Positions 24,331 to 32,697 of a stretch of 42,702 nt of DNA are shown here, one piece after another. Source of the DNA: Spirochaetota bacterium (lineage in GTDB: Bacteria > Spirochaetota > Spirochaetia > SZUA-6). The notes beneath the pieces are model-generated. The model was given only the letters and a program-made list of their open reading frames with translations, did not search any database and was not told where the DNA came from. The translations under genes and the position numbers were made by a program. The DNA is taken from positions 1 to 42,702 of the forward strand of contig JAADHF010000078.1 in the NCBI GenBank assembly GCA_013151965.1, written 5' to 3'. Each line of letters starts with the position of its first letter. Position 1 is the first letter of the stretch.

Positions 24331-24463
24331 TTCTTTAAAATATCGGGAATTTACAAAATATTACATTGAAATCAGCTGCAATTTCAAATATTATTATATA
24401 TATCTTCCTTAATTAACGAATAATAAAAGAGATGTAAGTTGAGGAGAAGGGGATCCGGCTGCT

Positions 24464-25474
24464 ATGAAAGATGCAGAGATGGTAAAAGGATGGATAAAAA
24501 AGCTCGAAAATGACAGTGATATGGTGAAAATACTGTTTGACGGGATAAAGGGTCTGCCCGGCAGGATCGAAGCTATTGGCAGAGCTTTTAAGGATGGTGA
24601 TAAGACGAAGTTAAAGTTTCTTGTTCATGAGTTAAAAGGTCTAAGCGGAAATCTTGGAATGGATGAGATATACAGTTTAACCCTTGGGCTTGAAAACGAA
24701 ATTAATAATGTGAAATATGATGAAGAGAAAATCAGAGAGTCCTTTCTGAAACTTAACAATCTGGTTTACAGTATCCCCGGTGGATATTTTAACGATGACA
24801 GTGATGTCAGGCAGACTGAATATGAAAAAAACAAAGAAAATTTTAAGATACTTGTGGCGGAAGATAATGAAATTAATCAAAGATTGATAGCCAAACTGTT
24901 GGAAAGACAGGGCTTAAGCTGTGATACTGCAGACAATGGGAAATCGGCCTGGGAATTAATAAAAAAGAGACATTACGATCTTGTTCTTCTGGATATTCAA
25001 ATGCCGGAAATGGACGGAATTGAAGTTATTAAGAGGATTGTAAAGAATAAAGAATTAAAGGGTCTTCATGTAATAGCATTAACTGCAGCTGCGTTAAAAG
25101 GAAACTCGGAAGAGTACCGGGTTATGGGTTTTAATGATTATTTATCAAAACCGATCGATTTCGAACTTTTTAATGAAAAGATACGGAACCTGATCTTAAA
25201 AAAACAGGAAGAGGCCGGGGGAAAAGCCGGGCCCGAATTAACGGAAGATGCAGCGGAAGAATTTAAAAGTATCTTAAAAATTTTCGAAGAGAATGTTTCC
25301 CTGTTTAATCCGAAGCGGATTAAACAGGCTGCGAATATGTTAAAAAAATTATCCGATCATAATAAGGTTCGAAAAATTCACGAAACGGCGTTTTCTGCCG
25401 CCGATCATTTTGATGAAAATGCACTGAAATTTGCCATAGCCGAACTTAAGGAGATAATTGCTAATGCCGGTTAA
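24464..25474 (+). CDS. Hpt-receiver signalling protein
   Basis: 336 residues. Residues 1-105 form an Hpt (histidine phosphotransfer) helical bundle with H55 in VHELKGLSGNLGM. Residues about 127-245 are a receiver with the acidic pair in LVAEDNEIN, phospho-acceptor D177 in VLLDIQMPEMDG, and K229 in LSKPID. Residues about 255-336 are all-helical and may be a second, degenerate Hpt bundle lacking an obvious phospho-histidine. There is no kinase domain, so it must work with a separate histidine kinase. It overlaps the start of the HD-GYP regulator by 11 bp and is probably a phosphorelay step feeding it. Confidence 0.85.
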   Translation: MKDAEMVKGWIKKLENDSDMVKILFDGIKGLPGRIEAIGRAFKDGDKTKLKFLVHELKGLSGNLGMDEIYSLTLGLENEINNVKYDEEKIRESFLKLNNLVYSIPGGYFNDDSDVRQTEYEKNKENFKILVAEDNEINQRLIAKLLERQGLSCDTADNGKSAWELIKKRHYDLVLLDIQMPEMDGIEVIKRIVKNKELKGLHVIALTAAALKGNSEEYRVMGFNDYLSKPIDFELFNEKIRNLILKKQEEAGGKAGPELTEDAAEEFKSILKIFEENVSLFNPKRIKQAANMLKKLSDHNKVRKIHETAFSAADHFDENALKFAIAELKEIIANAG

Positions 25475-26528
25475 CGGGAAATACAGGGTTTTAATAGTCG
25501 ATGATGTTATGGAGAACAGAAAAATACTTGCCAATATAATATCGAAGAACACGGATTACGATGTATTACTGGCCGGAAACGGATTTGATTTAATTCAAAA
25601 CATAGATAGAGACGTTCCTGACCTGATACTGCTGGATATCATGATGCCGGAAATGGATGGTTTCAGCGCCGCGAGAATACTTAAAAAAAGGTCCGAAACT
25701 AAAGATATTCCCATTATTTTTATTACCTCCGTGGCCGATGCGGAAAGCAAAGTAAAAGCTTTCGACTCCGGAGGAGTCGATTACATAACAAAACCTTTTA
25801 ATAAGGGAGAACTGCTTTCGAGGGTAAATGCACACTTAAGGATAAAGAAGCTTCAGGATGATTTAAAAGAAAAGAACTCTATACTGGAAAACAGAGAACT
25901 GCATCTTATTAAACTGGTTGAGGAAAAAACAAGAAAACTGGAATCCGCCACACTTGCCCTTATCAATGCACTTGAAAATGCAAATTTCTTTAATGATAAT
26001 GATACGGGTAATCACATAAAAAGAGTGGCGGAATATTCCGCTGTAATAGCGGAACTTAACGGATGCAGCAGCCGGTTTACCAGGCGGATTAAACTCTATG
26101 CATCTCTTCATGATGTCGGCAAAGTGGGCATAGCCGATGCTGTTTTAAAAAAACCGGGCAAGTACACCGGGGAGGAATTTATACTGATGCAGGAGCATGT
26201 TAGAATAGGCGCCAGAATGCTGGATAGTGACGAATTGGATCCAATGGCCCGGAATATTGCTCTTTATCACCATGAGAAATGGGACGGGTCAGGTTATGTA
26301 AATAAACTTAAAGGTGACGATATTCCGCTGGAAGCAAGGGTCGTCGCTCTTGCTGATGTTTATGATGCCCTGGGGACAAAAAGAGTATATAAGGATGCTT
26401 TCCCTGAGGATAAAATTGATAGAATAATAGGTGAGGAGTCGGGGAGGCATTTCGATCCTGACCTTGTCGAGGCTTTTTTTAAGGGCAAAGATAAAATAAT
26501 ACAGATTAAAACAAGGTTAAGCGATTAA
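25464..26528 (+). CDS. HD-GYP response regulator (probable c-di-GMP phosphodiesterase)
   Basis: About 354 residues. The start at ATG 25464 has AAGGAG 9 bases upstream. Residues 1-120 form a receiver (DD at 13-14, D58 in LLDIMMPEMDG, ITKPF lysine). A coiled coil (about 125-160) links to an HD domain with YASLHDVGKVGIADA, LMQEHVRIGARML, the GYP-like segment YHHEKWDGSGYVNKLKG and VVALADVYDALGTKR. The metal-binding histidines and aspartates are present, so c-di-GMP hydrolysis is likely. It is translationally coupled to the Hpt-receiver gene upstream and may control motility or attachment. Its inducing kinase is not in the operon. Confidence 0.9.
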   Translation: MPVNGKYRVLIVDDVMENRKILANIISKNTDYDVLLAGNGFDLIQNIDRDVPDLILLDIMMPEMDGFSAARILKKRSETKDIPIIFITSVADAESKVKAFDSGGVDYITKPFNKGELLSRVNAHLRIKKLQDDLKEKNSILENRELHLIKLVEEKTRKLESATLALINALENANFFNDNDTGNHIKRVAEYSAVIAELNGCSSRFTRRIKLYASLHDVGKVGIADAVLKKPGKYTGEEFILMQEHVRIGARMLDSDELDPMARNIALYHHEKWDGSGYVNKLKGDDIPLEARVVALADVYDALGTKRVYKDAFPEDKIDRIIGEESGRHFDPDLVEAFFKGKDKIIQIKTRLSD

Positions 26529-26562
26529 AAGGTTTGTTCGGCCTGCTGTATTTTTCTGAATT

Positions 26563-27591
26563 CTACTTTGTTTCCGAATTGACTTTCTCTGCAATATCAT
26601 TAATAACTGCAAGTGTGGCCTTTCTTCCGAGTTCATATGCCAGTTTTGCCTTGCGGAAGTCGAAAGTTTTTACCTGGTTTTTCAGCGGTTTAATTACAAA
26701 ATCGGCATCATATTTACCGGAGCCTGTAACCTTTTTATACTGTTTCTCCAGCAGCCTTAAGGATGCGTCGAGTATTTTACCCTCCGATGGATTCGAATAA
26801 TCAATATTAAAACTTTTATTTTTATGCCTTACCATATCCATGACCATAGTAAGAATAGATTTTCTTATGCCGTGGTTATAGAGAGTATCCAGGACGGTAA
26901 CATCGGAAACAATAATAATATCCGCTCCCATACTTTTTGCAATATCCGACGGAACATCATCCAGCACTCCTCCGTCCACAAGCAGATGGTCTTTGTATTT
27001 TACGGGTTTAAATAATCCGGGGATTGCCGAAGATGCTCTCATCGCAATGGCAAGAGGCCCTTTCCGGAACAGAAAAACTTTTTTACCGATAAGATCCGTT
27101 GCAACGATAACCAGGGGAATCTTCAGGTTTTCGATTCTTGCATCACCGACATCTTTCCGGAACATTTCCATCTCTTTCTGACCGTTAAAAAGTCCTTTTC
27201 CGTTAGGCCTGATGTTAATGATAGAAAAAAGGTCGAATTGTCCGGCCTTGTCATATATCTGCGCAGGTGAGTATCCGTAGGCATAGTATCCGCCTACGAT
27301 ACTTCCCATACTGACTCCGATGATCAGATCTATCGGGATATTGTATTCTTCGAGTACACTTAAAACACCTATATGGGCAATGCCGCGGGCACTGCCTCCG
27401 CTAAGAACAAGAACGACTTTCGGTTTATGAGCCTTAAGAACAGGATCTTTTAAAGATGATGCCGTATCCGAATCGGCATAAAGACCGGGTGTTGATGTAA
27501 GGAGTGTAAATACTATAAGCATAATATAAATGCCGGTTTTGAGTTTTCCGGCATAACGCGGAGCTTTTAATGTATAGGTGTTTATCTTCAT
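26563..27591 (-). CDS. Patatin-like phospholipase/esterase
   Basis: About 342 residues from ATG 27591; a TTG at 27630 is an alternative and neither has a good ribosome site. A signal or anchor helix (LKTGIYIMLIVFTLLTSTPG) leads to the patatin domain. The oxyanion loop is LSGGSARGIAHIGVL, the nucleophile elbow GVSMGSIVGG, and the second catalytic residue lies in LLVDGGVLDDVP. It likely hydrolyses lipids or esters at the cell envelope. It lacks the C-terminal beta-barrel of PlpD/FplA types. It is convergent with the HD-GYP gene and divergent from the uridine phosphorylase. Confidence 0.88.
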   Translation of the reverse strand: MKINTYTLKAPRYAGKLKTGIYIMLIVFTLLTSTPGLYADSDTASSLKDPVLKAHKPKVVLVLSGGSARGIAHIGVLSVLEEYNIPIDLIIGVSMGSIVGGYYAYGYSPAQIYDKAGQFDLFSIINIRPNGKGLFNGQKEMEMFRKDVGDARIENLKIPLVIVATDLIGKKVFLFRKGPLAIAMRASSAIPGLFKPVKYKDHLLVDGGVLDDVPSDIAKSMGADIIIVSDVTVLDTLYNHGIRKSILTMVMDMVRHKNKSFNIDYSNPSEGKILDASLRLLEKQYKKVTGSGKYDADFVIKPLKNQVKTFDFRKAKLAYELGRKATLAVINDIAEKVNSETK

Positions 27592-27733
27592 TTGAACAAT
27601 ATACCAGGTTATGCCGTAAAAATAAATCAAAATGAATCGATTTCACTTACAATAACTGTCCTGTTAATACATGGTACATAACATTAAAAAAATATATAAT
27701 ACGTATATTCCGGGTTTTTAAAAGGAGGTTTTT

Positions 27734-28633
27734 ATGGCGGGGGAGAAGTTTATTCCTCATCATATGAATATAACAGAGGACGATATTAAGGGTAACAATG
27801 GAATAGGAAGATATATAATTCTTCCCGGATCAAATGGGAGAGCCGAAAAAATAGCGGGAATATTTCATAATGTAAGTGTAAAAAAACATCCGCGCTGTCA
27901 CAACTTCTATATGGGCTATGTAAAGGCAAAGGGGAGGAAGGTTGATGTAGCATCCGTAGCTTCCGGAATGGGTTCGCCCAGTCTGGATATTATAGTAAAT
28001 GAACTTTACCGCCTCGGGGCAGGGAGGATATTAAGGGTGGGTACTGCCGGTTCCCTTCAGCCGTCCTTTATACGGGTGGGCGCCCTTGTTATTCCGACTG
28101 CAAGTGTAAGGGACGAGACCGCGTCCGCCTGTTATACTCCGCGGGAGGTGCCTGCTACGGCTTCTCTTGCCTTTATCGAGGCGGCCGTGAAGGCCTGCTC
28201 CATACTCGGGCTGGATAATGTTTTTACGGGAACGGTACATTCCAAAGATTCTCTTTATGCGAGGGAATTCCGTGAGGGCCCGATGGCTGCAGAGCATGAA
28301 CGGTATATGAGAATATTAAAGGACAGCGGGGTTTTAGCCTCGGAAATGGAATGTTCCATGCTCTTTACCCTTGGTGCGGTATTTAATCAGCAGCTAAGGA
28401 CCCTGCGGGCAGAGAACACACAATTTAAAGATGACGGCTTTAAAGGTTCTAATCCGCATACTTCCGATGAGCATGTAAGGGAGAATCAATTCCTGACCGG
28501 AGCTGTACTGGCAATCATAGGTGATGATTCCGCTTTTGCAGATGTCAAGCTTGCTGCAAAGGCAGTGGATGATTCTATTAAAGCCGGGATAGAAACCGTA
28601 AAACAGCTTGCAATTGCAGATATGGGATTGTGA
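27734..28633 (+). CDS. Uridine/nucleoside phosphorylase family protein
   Basis: 299 residues of the PNP/UDP phosphorylase fold. Visible are RYIILPGSNGRAEKIA (N-terminal phosphate loop), VASVASGMGSPSLDI, RILRVGTAGSLQPS and ASEMECSMLFTLGAV with the ribose-binding Met-Glu pair. It phosphorolyses uridine or a related nucleoside to base and ribose-1-phosphate in the cytoplasm. An AGGAGG ribosome site precedes ATG 27734. A segment near residues 230-255 (FKDDGFKGSNPHTSDEHVRE) is longer than in enteric Udp. It is a single-gene transcription unit. Confidence 0.87.
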   Translation: MAGEKFIPHHMNITEDDIKGNNGIGRYIILPGSNGRAEKIAGIFHNVSVKKHPRCHNFYMGYVKAKGRKVDVASVASGMGSPSLDIIVNELYRLGAGRILRVGTAGSLQPSFIRVGALVIPTASVRDETASACYTPREVPATASLAFIEAAVKACSILGLDNVFTGTVHSKDSLYAREFREGPMAAEHERYMRILKDSGVLASEMECSMLFTLGAVFNQQLRTLRAENTQFKDDGFKGSNPHTSDEHVRENQFLTGAVLAIIGDDSAFADVKLAAKAVDDSIKAGIETVKQLAIADMGL

Positions 28634-28657
28634 GGTCAGAGGAAAATCAGGTGCGTG

Positions 28658-28678
28658 TTGTAAAATGATATTTTACAA
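28658..28678. terminator. AT-rich palindrome between convergent genes
   Basis: TTGTAAAAT-GAT-ATTTTACAA is a perfect 9-bp stem with a 3-base loop in the 46-bp gap between the convergent uridine phosphorylase and the partner-switch operon. It could act as a weak bidirectional terminator, although the stem is AT-rich and lacks a following U-run. Confidence 0.45.
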
Positions 28679-28679
28679 A

Positions 28680-29846
28680 TCAGAACTGCAGGTTAAGAGT
28701 TATTACTGTTAAATCCGTGCCGCTTAACTGGCCTACGTATGAATCGAAGCGTATATTCTGCTTCCTGCATGCATCCTGCAGATACGAAAGGTAGTATAGA
28801 CCCAGTTTCATATCCTTTTTCTGACCGGGGATCTCTTCATAAAAGTCAAAGAGACTTTTTTCTTTCAGATCTATATCAGTCTTATCCTCTATCTCTTTTT
28901 TTATTGCCGTATAATTATATTCCTGGTTAAAAAGAACAATCTGCAGCCTGTTTTCCGTGCCTATCGAGGTGCTTTTGCCGCTGAGTTTCCATGTGAGGTA
29001 TAAATAATCTTGCCTTTCCTTTAATTTTGCATATACCTGTTCCCGTACCTGCCTGGAAAAAATAAGATTTTCGACATTTTTGTTGCCGGGATAGATACTT
29101 TCGGCTATTTTTTTAAAACGCACATTTTCTGCATTTGTAGCTAATTCCATCAGCATTAAGCCTATATATTCTGCAATCTTCGATTTTTCCAGGTAATCAC
29201 CGAGGGCCTTTCTGATTTCCTCGATGATGGTCCTGTACCCTTTTCTATTCCGAAACTGTGATAAAAACACCCAGATAAGCCTGCGGATATGCAGAAGATA
29301 AAGATTGCTTAAATCCGCCTGGACATGTTTTTCTTTATTTGTGAGATCTTTTGATTTTTCTATTTCATGGAGTATAGGTGTTACTATCTCCTTTGAAATC
29401 TGCTGTATTTTGTCCTTATTCTTCTGCATCATACTTTCCACAAAGAACTCATTGAATGTTGTATTTTCATCTATTATCTTGGACGGATTCATCCTGTTCC
29501 ATCTTTTTATAAGGGAAGAATTTATAAATGTTTTAAAAACTTCGATGTCAAATTGTTTATACAGAATATCATGCACTATCATTTTGGAAAGATCCATAAT
29601 CTCCCTGTGTTTTGATGAGAATTCAATGTGTGATATCTCGATTTTTGAGATATAGCTATGGTGAATCATTGTCCGGAGAAGGGATATGGAGAAGTTTTCC
29701 AGCTTAACACCGTATTCGGTGGTATTGTCCGCAAAGTGAAAACGTTTAAGGCTCTTTTTATGTTTAATAAACCAGTCGACACCGATCTCCGTAAATACAA
29801 TCTTTACCGGCAGATCGGAAATCTTTTCCTGTTTAAGTTTTTCCAT
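28680..29846 (-). CDS. Unknown protein with degenerate GHKL (histidine-kinase ATPase-like) C-terminal domain
   Basis: 388 residues, not recognised as a named family. Residues 1-220 are helical with no motif I know. From about 225, the order of elements resembles a GHKL ATPase: an N-box-like helix IGLMLMELATNAENVRF (228-244), a strand LQIVLFNQEYN (301-311) where the nucleotide-binding DxGxG should be but is absent, then KLGLYYLSYLQDACRKQNIR (347-366) and a terminal SGTDLTVITLNLQF like the last strands of the fold. It overlaps the HATPase gene by one base. Its position as the last gene of the partner-switch operon suggests it is the output or target of that switch; this is inference. Confidence 0.5.
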   Translation of the reverse strand: MEKLKQEKISDLPVKIVFTEIGVDWFIKHKKSLKRFHFADNTTEYGVKLENFSISLLRTMIHHSYISKIEISHIEFSSKHREIMDLSKMIVHDILYKQFDIEVFKTFINSSLIKRWNRMNPSKIIDENTTFNEFFVESMMQKNKDKIQQISKEIVTPILHEIEKSKDLTNKEKHVQADLSNLYLLHIRRLIWVFLSQFRNRKGYRTIIEEIRKALGDYLEKSKIAEYIGLMLMELATNAENVRFKKIAESIYPGNKNVENLIFSRQVREQVYAKLKERQDYLYLTWKLSGKSTSIGTENRLQIVLFNQEYNYTAIKKEIEDKTDIDLKEKSLFDFYEEIPGQKKDMKLGLYYLSYLQDACRKQNIRFDSYVGQLSGTDLTVITLNLQF

Positions 29847-30400
29847 TAGATATTGTTATTTATTTCCAGTCCGTGCCTTTTTTTTGGAAAATATTTTGCT
29901 ACGGCAACGGCATTTCTTTTATTATTAAAAACTAGACCTCCGTTCCAGTATTCCAATGCAGCAAAAAGCGCATTGCCGCTGTCATTTTCATCGCTTTTAT
30001 TTGTTATAAAGGAAACGTATTCAGCCATCTCTTCGAAATTCTGCTTCTGGAAACATTCATTTCTCTTCCGGTTAAATGCATTCCATTCTTCCAGATATTT
30101 AAAACCCTGACCCTCATCCTGTACTATAAGCCGTGCATGTGTATCGCTGAAGGAGTACCACACATCTATATGTTTTTTGGGATCATTATGATTTCCATGC
30201 TTTACTGCATTCTTGATAATCTCACTTATCTGCTGTTCAAGAAGGTTTATCTCCTTAATTTCAGGCGGAGCTTTTTGAACAACCAGAAGGGTGAAGTACC
30301 GGATCTGCCGGAAATCGCTTACAAAATTTTTATGAAACATTCCTTTTTTATCGAAAAGCTTGTTGTTTTCATCTACGATTATCTCTTTTGCCTCTGTCAT
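29846..30400 (-). CDS. Anti-sigma-factor-like HATPase (RsbW/SpoIIAB type)
   Basis: 184 residues. A compact HATPase_c_2 domain with N-box ISEIIKNAVKHGNHND (N64, N70), G1 VQDEGQGF (93-100) and a C-terminal GNALFAALEYWNGG segment. This family phosphorylates STAS-domain antagonists and sequesters a partner. The STAS gene is 12 bp upstream, and the SpoIIE phosphatase lies before that, completing the standard partner-switching set. No sigma factor is encoded in the operon, so the switched target may be the unknown protein at 28680. Confidence 0.82.
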   Translation of the reverse strand: MTEAKEIIVDENNKLFDKKGMFHKNFVSDFRQIRYFTLLVVQKAPPEIKEINLLEQQISEIIKNAVKHGNHNDPKKHIDVWYSFSDTHARLIVQDEGQGFKYLEEWNAFNRKRNECFQKQNFEEMAEYVSFITNKSDENDSGNALFAALEYWNGGLVFNNKRNAVAVAKYFPKKRHGLEINNNI

Positions 30401-30412
30401 TCCTCTTAACTC

Positions 30413-30757
30413 CTATATCAATTCCTTTAGCTGTTCTATGCCGTCTTTTACCGATTGTGCTATTTTAAAATATCCCATAAGTTTGGTAAGCTCTATTACC
30501 TTTTTTACGGAACCCGTTACATTTACGATTCTTAACATCATATCCTTCTTTTTCAGTTCGGAGTGTATATATATTAATGCACCGATTCCGCTGCTGTCCA
30601 TATACTCTACATTTTCAAGGTTTATTATATAGTACTGTATATTTTTCGCTATCATTGTATTGATGACATTCTTTACATTACCGGCGTTGTACATATCCAT
30701 ATCACCGGTAATATCCACTATGTAGATTGATGAGTACCGTCTTAACTTAATTTCCAT
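30413..30757 (-). CDS. STAS-domain anti-sigma-factor antagonist
   Basis: 114 residues covering one STAS domain. It has IYIVDITGDMDMYNAGNVKN at the start and the phosphorylation loop VEYMDSSGIGALIYI, with S55 the expected phospho-serine. In the SpoIIAA/RsbV family the unphosphorylated form binds the HATPase kinase and frees its target, and the SpoIIE phosphatase reactivates it. It lies 23 bp after the SpoIIE gene and 12 bp before the HATPase gene. Confidence 0.92.
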   Translation of the reverse strand: MEIKLRRYSSIYIVDITGDMDMYNAGNVKNVINTMIAKNIQYYIINLENVEYMDSSGIGALIYIHSELKKKDMMLRIVNVTGSVKKVIELTKLMGYFKIAQSVKDGIEQLKELI

Positions 30758-30780
30758 AGTGCAAAGTTTAACTCCTTTCC

Positions 30781-32694
30781 TTAACCGATTTTCATAAGAA
30801 TCAATGTCTGATCATCGTGCTGTTTCGTTTTATCTGCAAAGGCTTTCAGCTCTGATTTTATTTTGTCTGCAATCTCCTGTGCCGGGAGGTCCTTGTGTTC
30901 CTGTATTATCCCGGTAAGCGACTGCAGAGAGTACTGATTCCCATTTACGTCCATAGTTTCTATAATGCCGTCCGTGTAGAGTATTACCAGGTCATTTGCA
31001 TTCAGTTTAAAACGCCGCTGCGCATATTTCGTGGTGTTTTCCACCCCGATCGGCAGGCCCGGAGTATCTACCTGGATAAACCTGTTTTCGCTGTTTTTAA
31101 AGACCAGCATAGGAAGGTGGGCGGCATTGGAATATACGGCTTCCTGCTTTCTCCGGTTGTAGGTAAGGAAGGAGAGAGTGGCAAAATGGTCCGTACTTAT
31201 ACTTCCTGTAATACCTCTGTTTATCCAGGTCAGTATTGTTGCAGGGTCATGTTTGGCTGCCACGATTAACCGCAAAATCGTACGTATCATTACCATTACA
31301 AGTGCTGCAGAAACGCCTTTCCCTGCAACATCGCATATAAACAGGCCGATCCGGTCGTTATCGAATTTTATCATGTCGAAGTAGTCTCCGCTTACACCCT
31401 TTGCAGGATGGTTAAAAGCGGCAAGGGTTACATTCTGAATTTCAGGAAATTCGGCCGGCAGCAGTTTTTGCTGGATTTCCGCTGCCGTATCCACATCCTG
31501 TTCGATTTCCCGTTTTTCCAGTACTTCCATGTATGTATATAAATTGTCTATGGTAACGGAAGCGGCATCTGCAAATGTCTTAAGGTGTTCGACATCCCTT
31601 TCATTAAAGTATTGATTTTCTATGCGCTTTACAGTGGAAAGAACACCCAGAATTCTTCCGGAAACAATAAGCGGCACAACTATTACGGAACTTATATAGA
31701 GGATGTCGTTGCCGGTATTGTACTGCATTCTTTCGTCTTCCGATGAGTTCCTTATAAAGATCGGTTTTCCTGTTTTAACCGCCTCTCCCAGAATTGTTTG
31801 TCCGATTGTTATCGGGGTATCTGAAAAGTAGCGCTTTACACTGCTTGCCTTAACTTTTATAACCTTGGGAACCTCGTATAAAGGCGGATACAAACCCTGG
31901 GTTGCCCTGACATTGAGTTTATCTTCGTATTCGTCCAGCATCAGTATTGTTCCTGCATCCGCACCGATATTATTTACAGCGGAAGAAACGATAATATGAA
32001 GGATTTCTTCGAGATTTATTTTATTGGTAAGTGCATTACCGAAATTTTTCATAAAATCGAACATGGATTCGAGGTTGGAGGAAAGAAAACTAATTGTTTC
32101 CTCTTTTTCCGAATAAAAGAGCATAATATATAAAGAGAGTATGTATGCATGGATAAAGTAATAGGCCGGAATTACGATAAACTGAATCATTCTATTCTCA
32201 TAGCCGAATAGCAGTGTAAGCAGGCTGAACAAGGCAAAAACAGTGATAATCGTATTACGGCTCTTAAGAATTATCTCCGATTTTTCCGTATTATACTCGG
32301 AGACAAGGCCGAGGCATATTGCAAGGTAAATAATATCTGCAATAAGTACCAGATTTAACATATAAGAAGGGAGATTAACTATACGAAAGTAAGTATTGGC
32401 AATCAGGGCGCCAAGGAACAGTATGTTAAAGAGTAAATAAAACCTGTCGGAATTTTTCTTTCCCGTGTAACTTCGAAGCCAGAGAAGATAGAGAGATATA
32501 ACTATAAATTCCGATATGGAAATAATGTAACCGAGATTAAAAAGTGAAAACAGAATATCTCTTGCAATTAAAACGGCAATAATATATCCGAAAATCGAAA
32601 CCGGTTTTTCCCTCTTTATACGCATTGTCAGGGCAAACAGCAGGAGTAAAAACAGTTCTACAAATATTTTAAACCATAATGAAGACGTGAGCAT
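30781..32694 (-). CDS. Membrane GAF-SpoIIE (PP2C-type) serine phosphatase
   Basis: 637 residues. Residues about 5-195 contain six or seven membrane helices. A short coiled region follows, then a GAF domain (about 220-385: NLEEILHIIVSSAVNNIGAD, GQTILGEAVKTGKPIFI, VPLIVSGRILGVLS). Residues about 400-637 are a SpoIIE phosphatase with AEIQQKLLPAEFP, GVSGDYFDMIKFD, LFICDVAGKGVSAAL, ILYTDGIIETMD and KQHDDQTLILMK, so the metal-binding aspartates are intact. It should dephosphorylate the STAS protein encoded next. The 7TM part may sense a membrane signal directly or respond to the Cache-HAMP protein encoded 3 bp upstream. Confidence 0.92.
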   Translation of the reverse strand: MLTSSLWFKIFVELFLLLLFALTMRIKREKPVSIFGYIIAVLIARDILFSLFNLGYIISISEFIVISLYLLWLRSYTGKKNSDRFYLLFNILFLGALIANTYFRIVNLPSYMLNLVLIADIIYLAICLGLVSEYNTEKSEIILKSRNTIITVFALFSLLTLLFGYENRMIQFIVIPAYYFIHAYILSLYIMLFYSEKEETISFLSSNLESMFDFMKNFGNALTNKINLEEILHIIVSSAVNNIGADAGTILMLDEYEDKLNVRATQGLYPPLYEVPKVIKVKASSVKRYFSDTPITIGQTILGEAVKTGKPIFIRNSSEDERMQYNTGNDILYISSVIVVPLIVSGRILGVLSTVKRIENQYFNERDVEHLKTFADAASVTIDNLYTYMEVLEKREIEQDVDTAAEIQQKLLPAEFPEIQNVTLAAFNHPAKGVSGDYFDMIKFDNDRIGLFICDVAGKGVSAALVMVMIRTILRLIVAAKHDPATILTWINRGITGSISTDHFATLSFLTYNRRKQEAVYSNAAHLPMLVFKNSENRFIQVDTPGLPIGVENTTKYAQRRFKLNANDLVILYTDGIIETMDVNGNQYSLQSLTGIIQEHKDLPAQEIADKIKSELKAFADKTKQHDDQTLILMKIG

Positions 32695-32697
32695 ATA

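Noticed and set aside
24366..24387. TTGAAAT...ATTTCAA hairpin after the PIG-L gene as a terminator
   Set aside because: The stem is only 7 bp, AT-rich and lacks a clear U-run; too weak to call as a feature.
27655..27700. Promoter for the uridine phosphorylase gene (TATAAT at 27695-27700)
   Set aside because: The -10 is good but no recognisable -35 exists at the right distance, so I did not list it.
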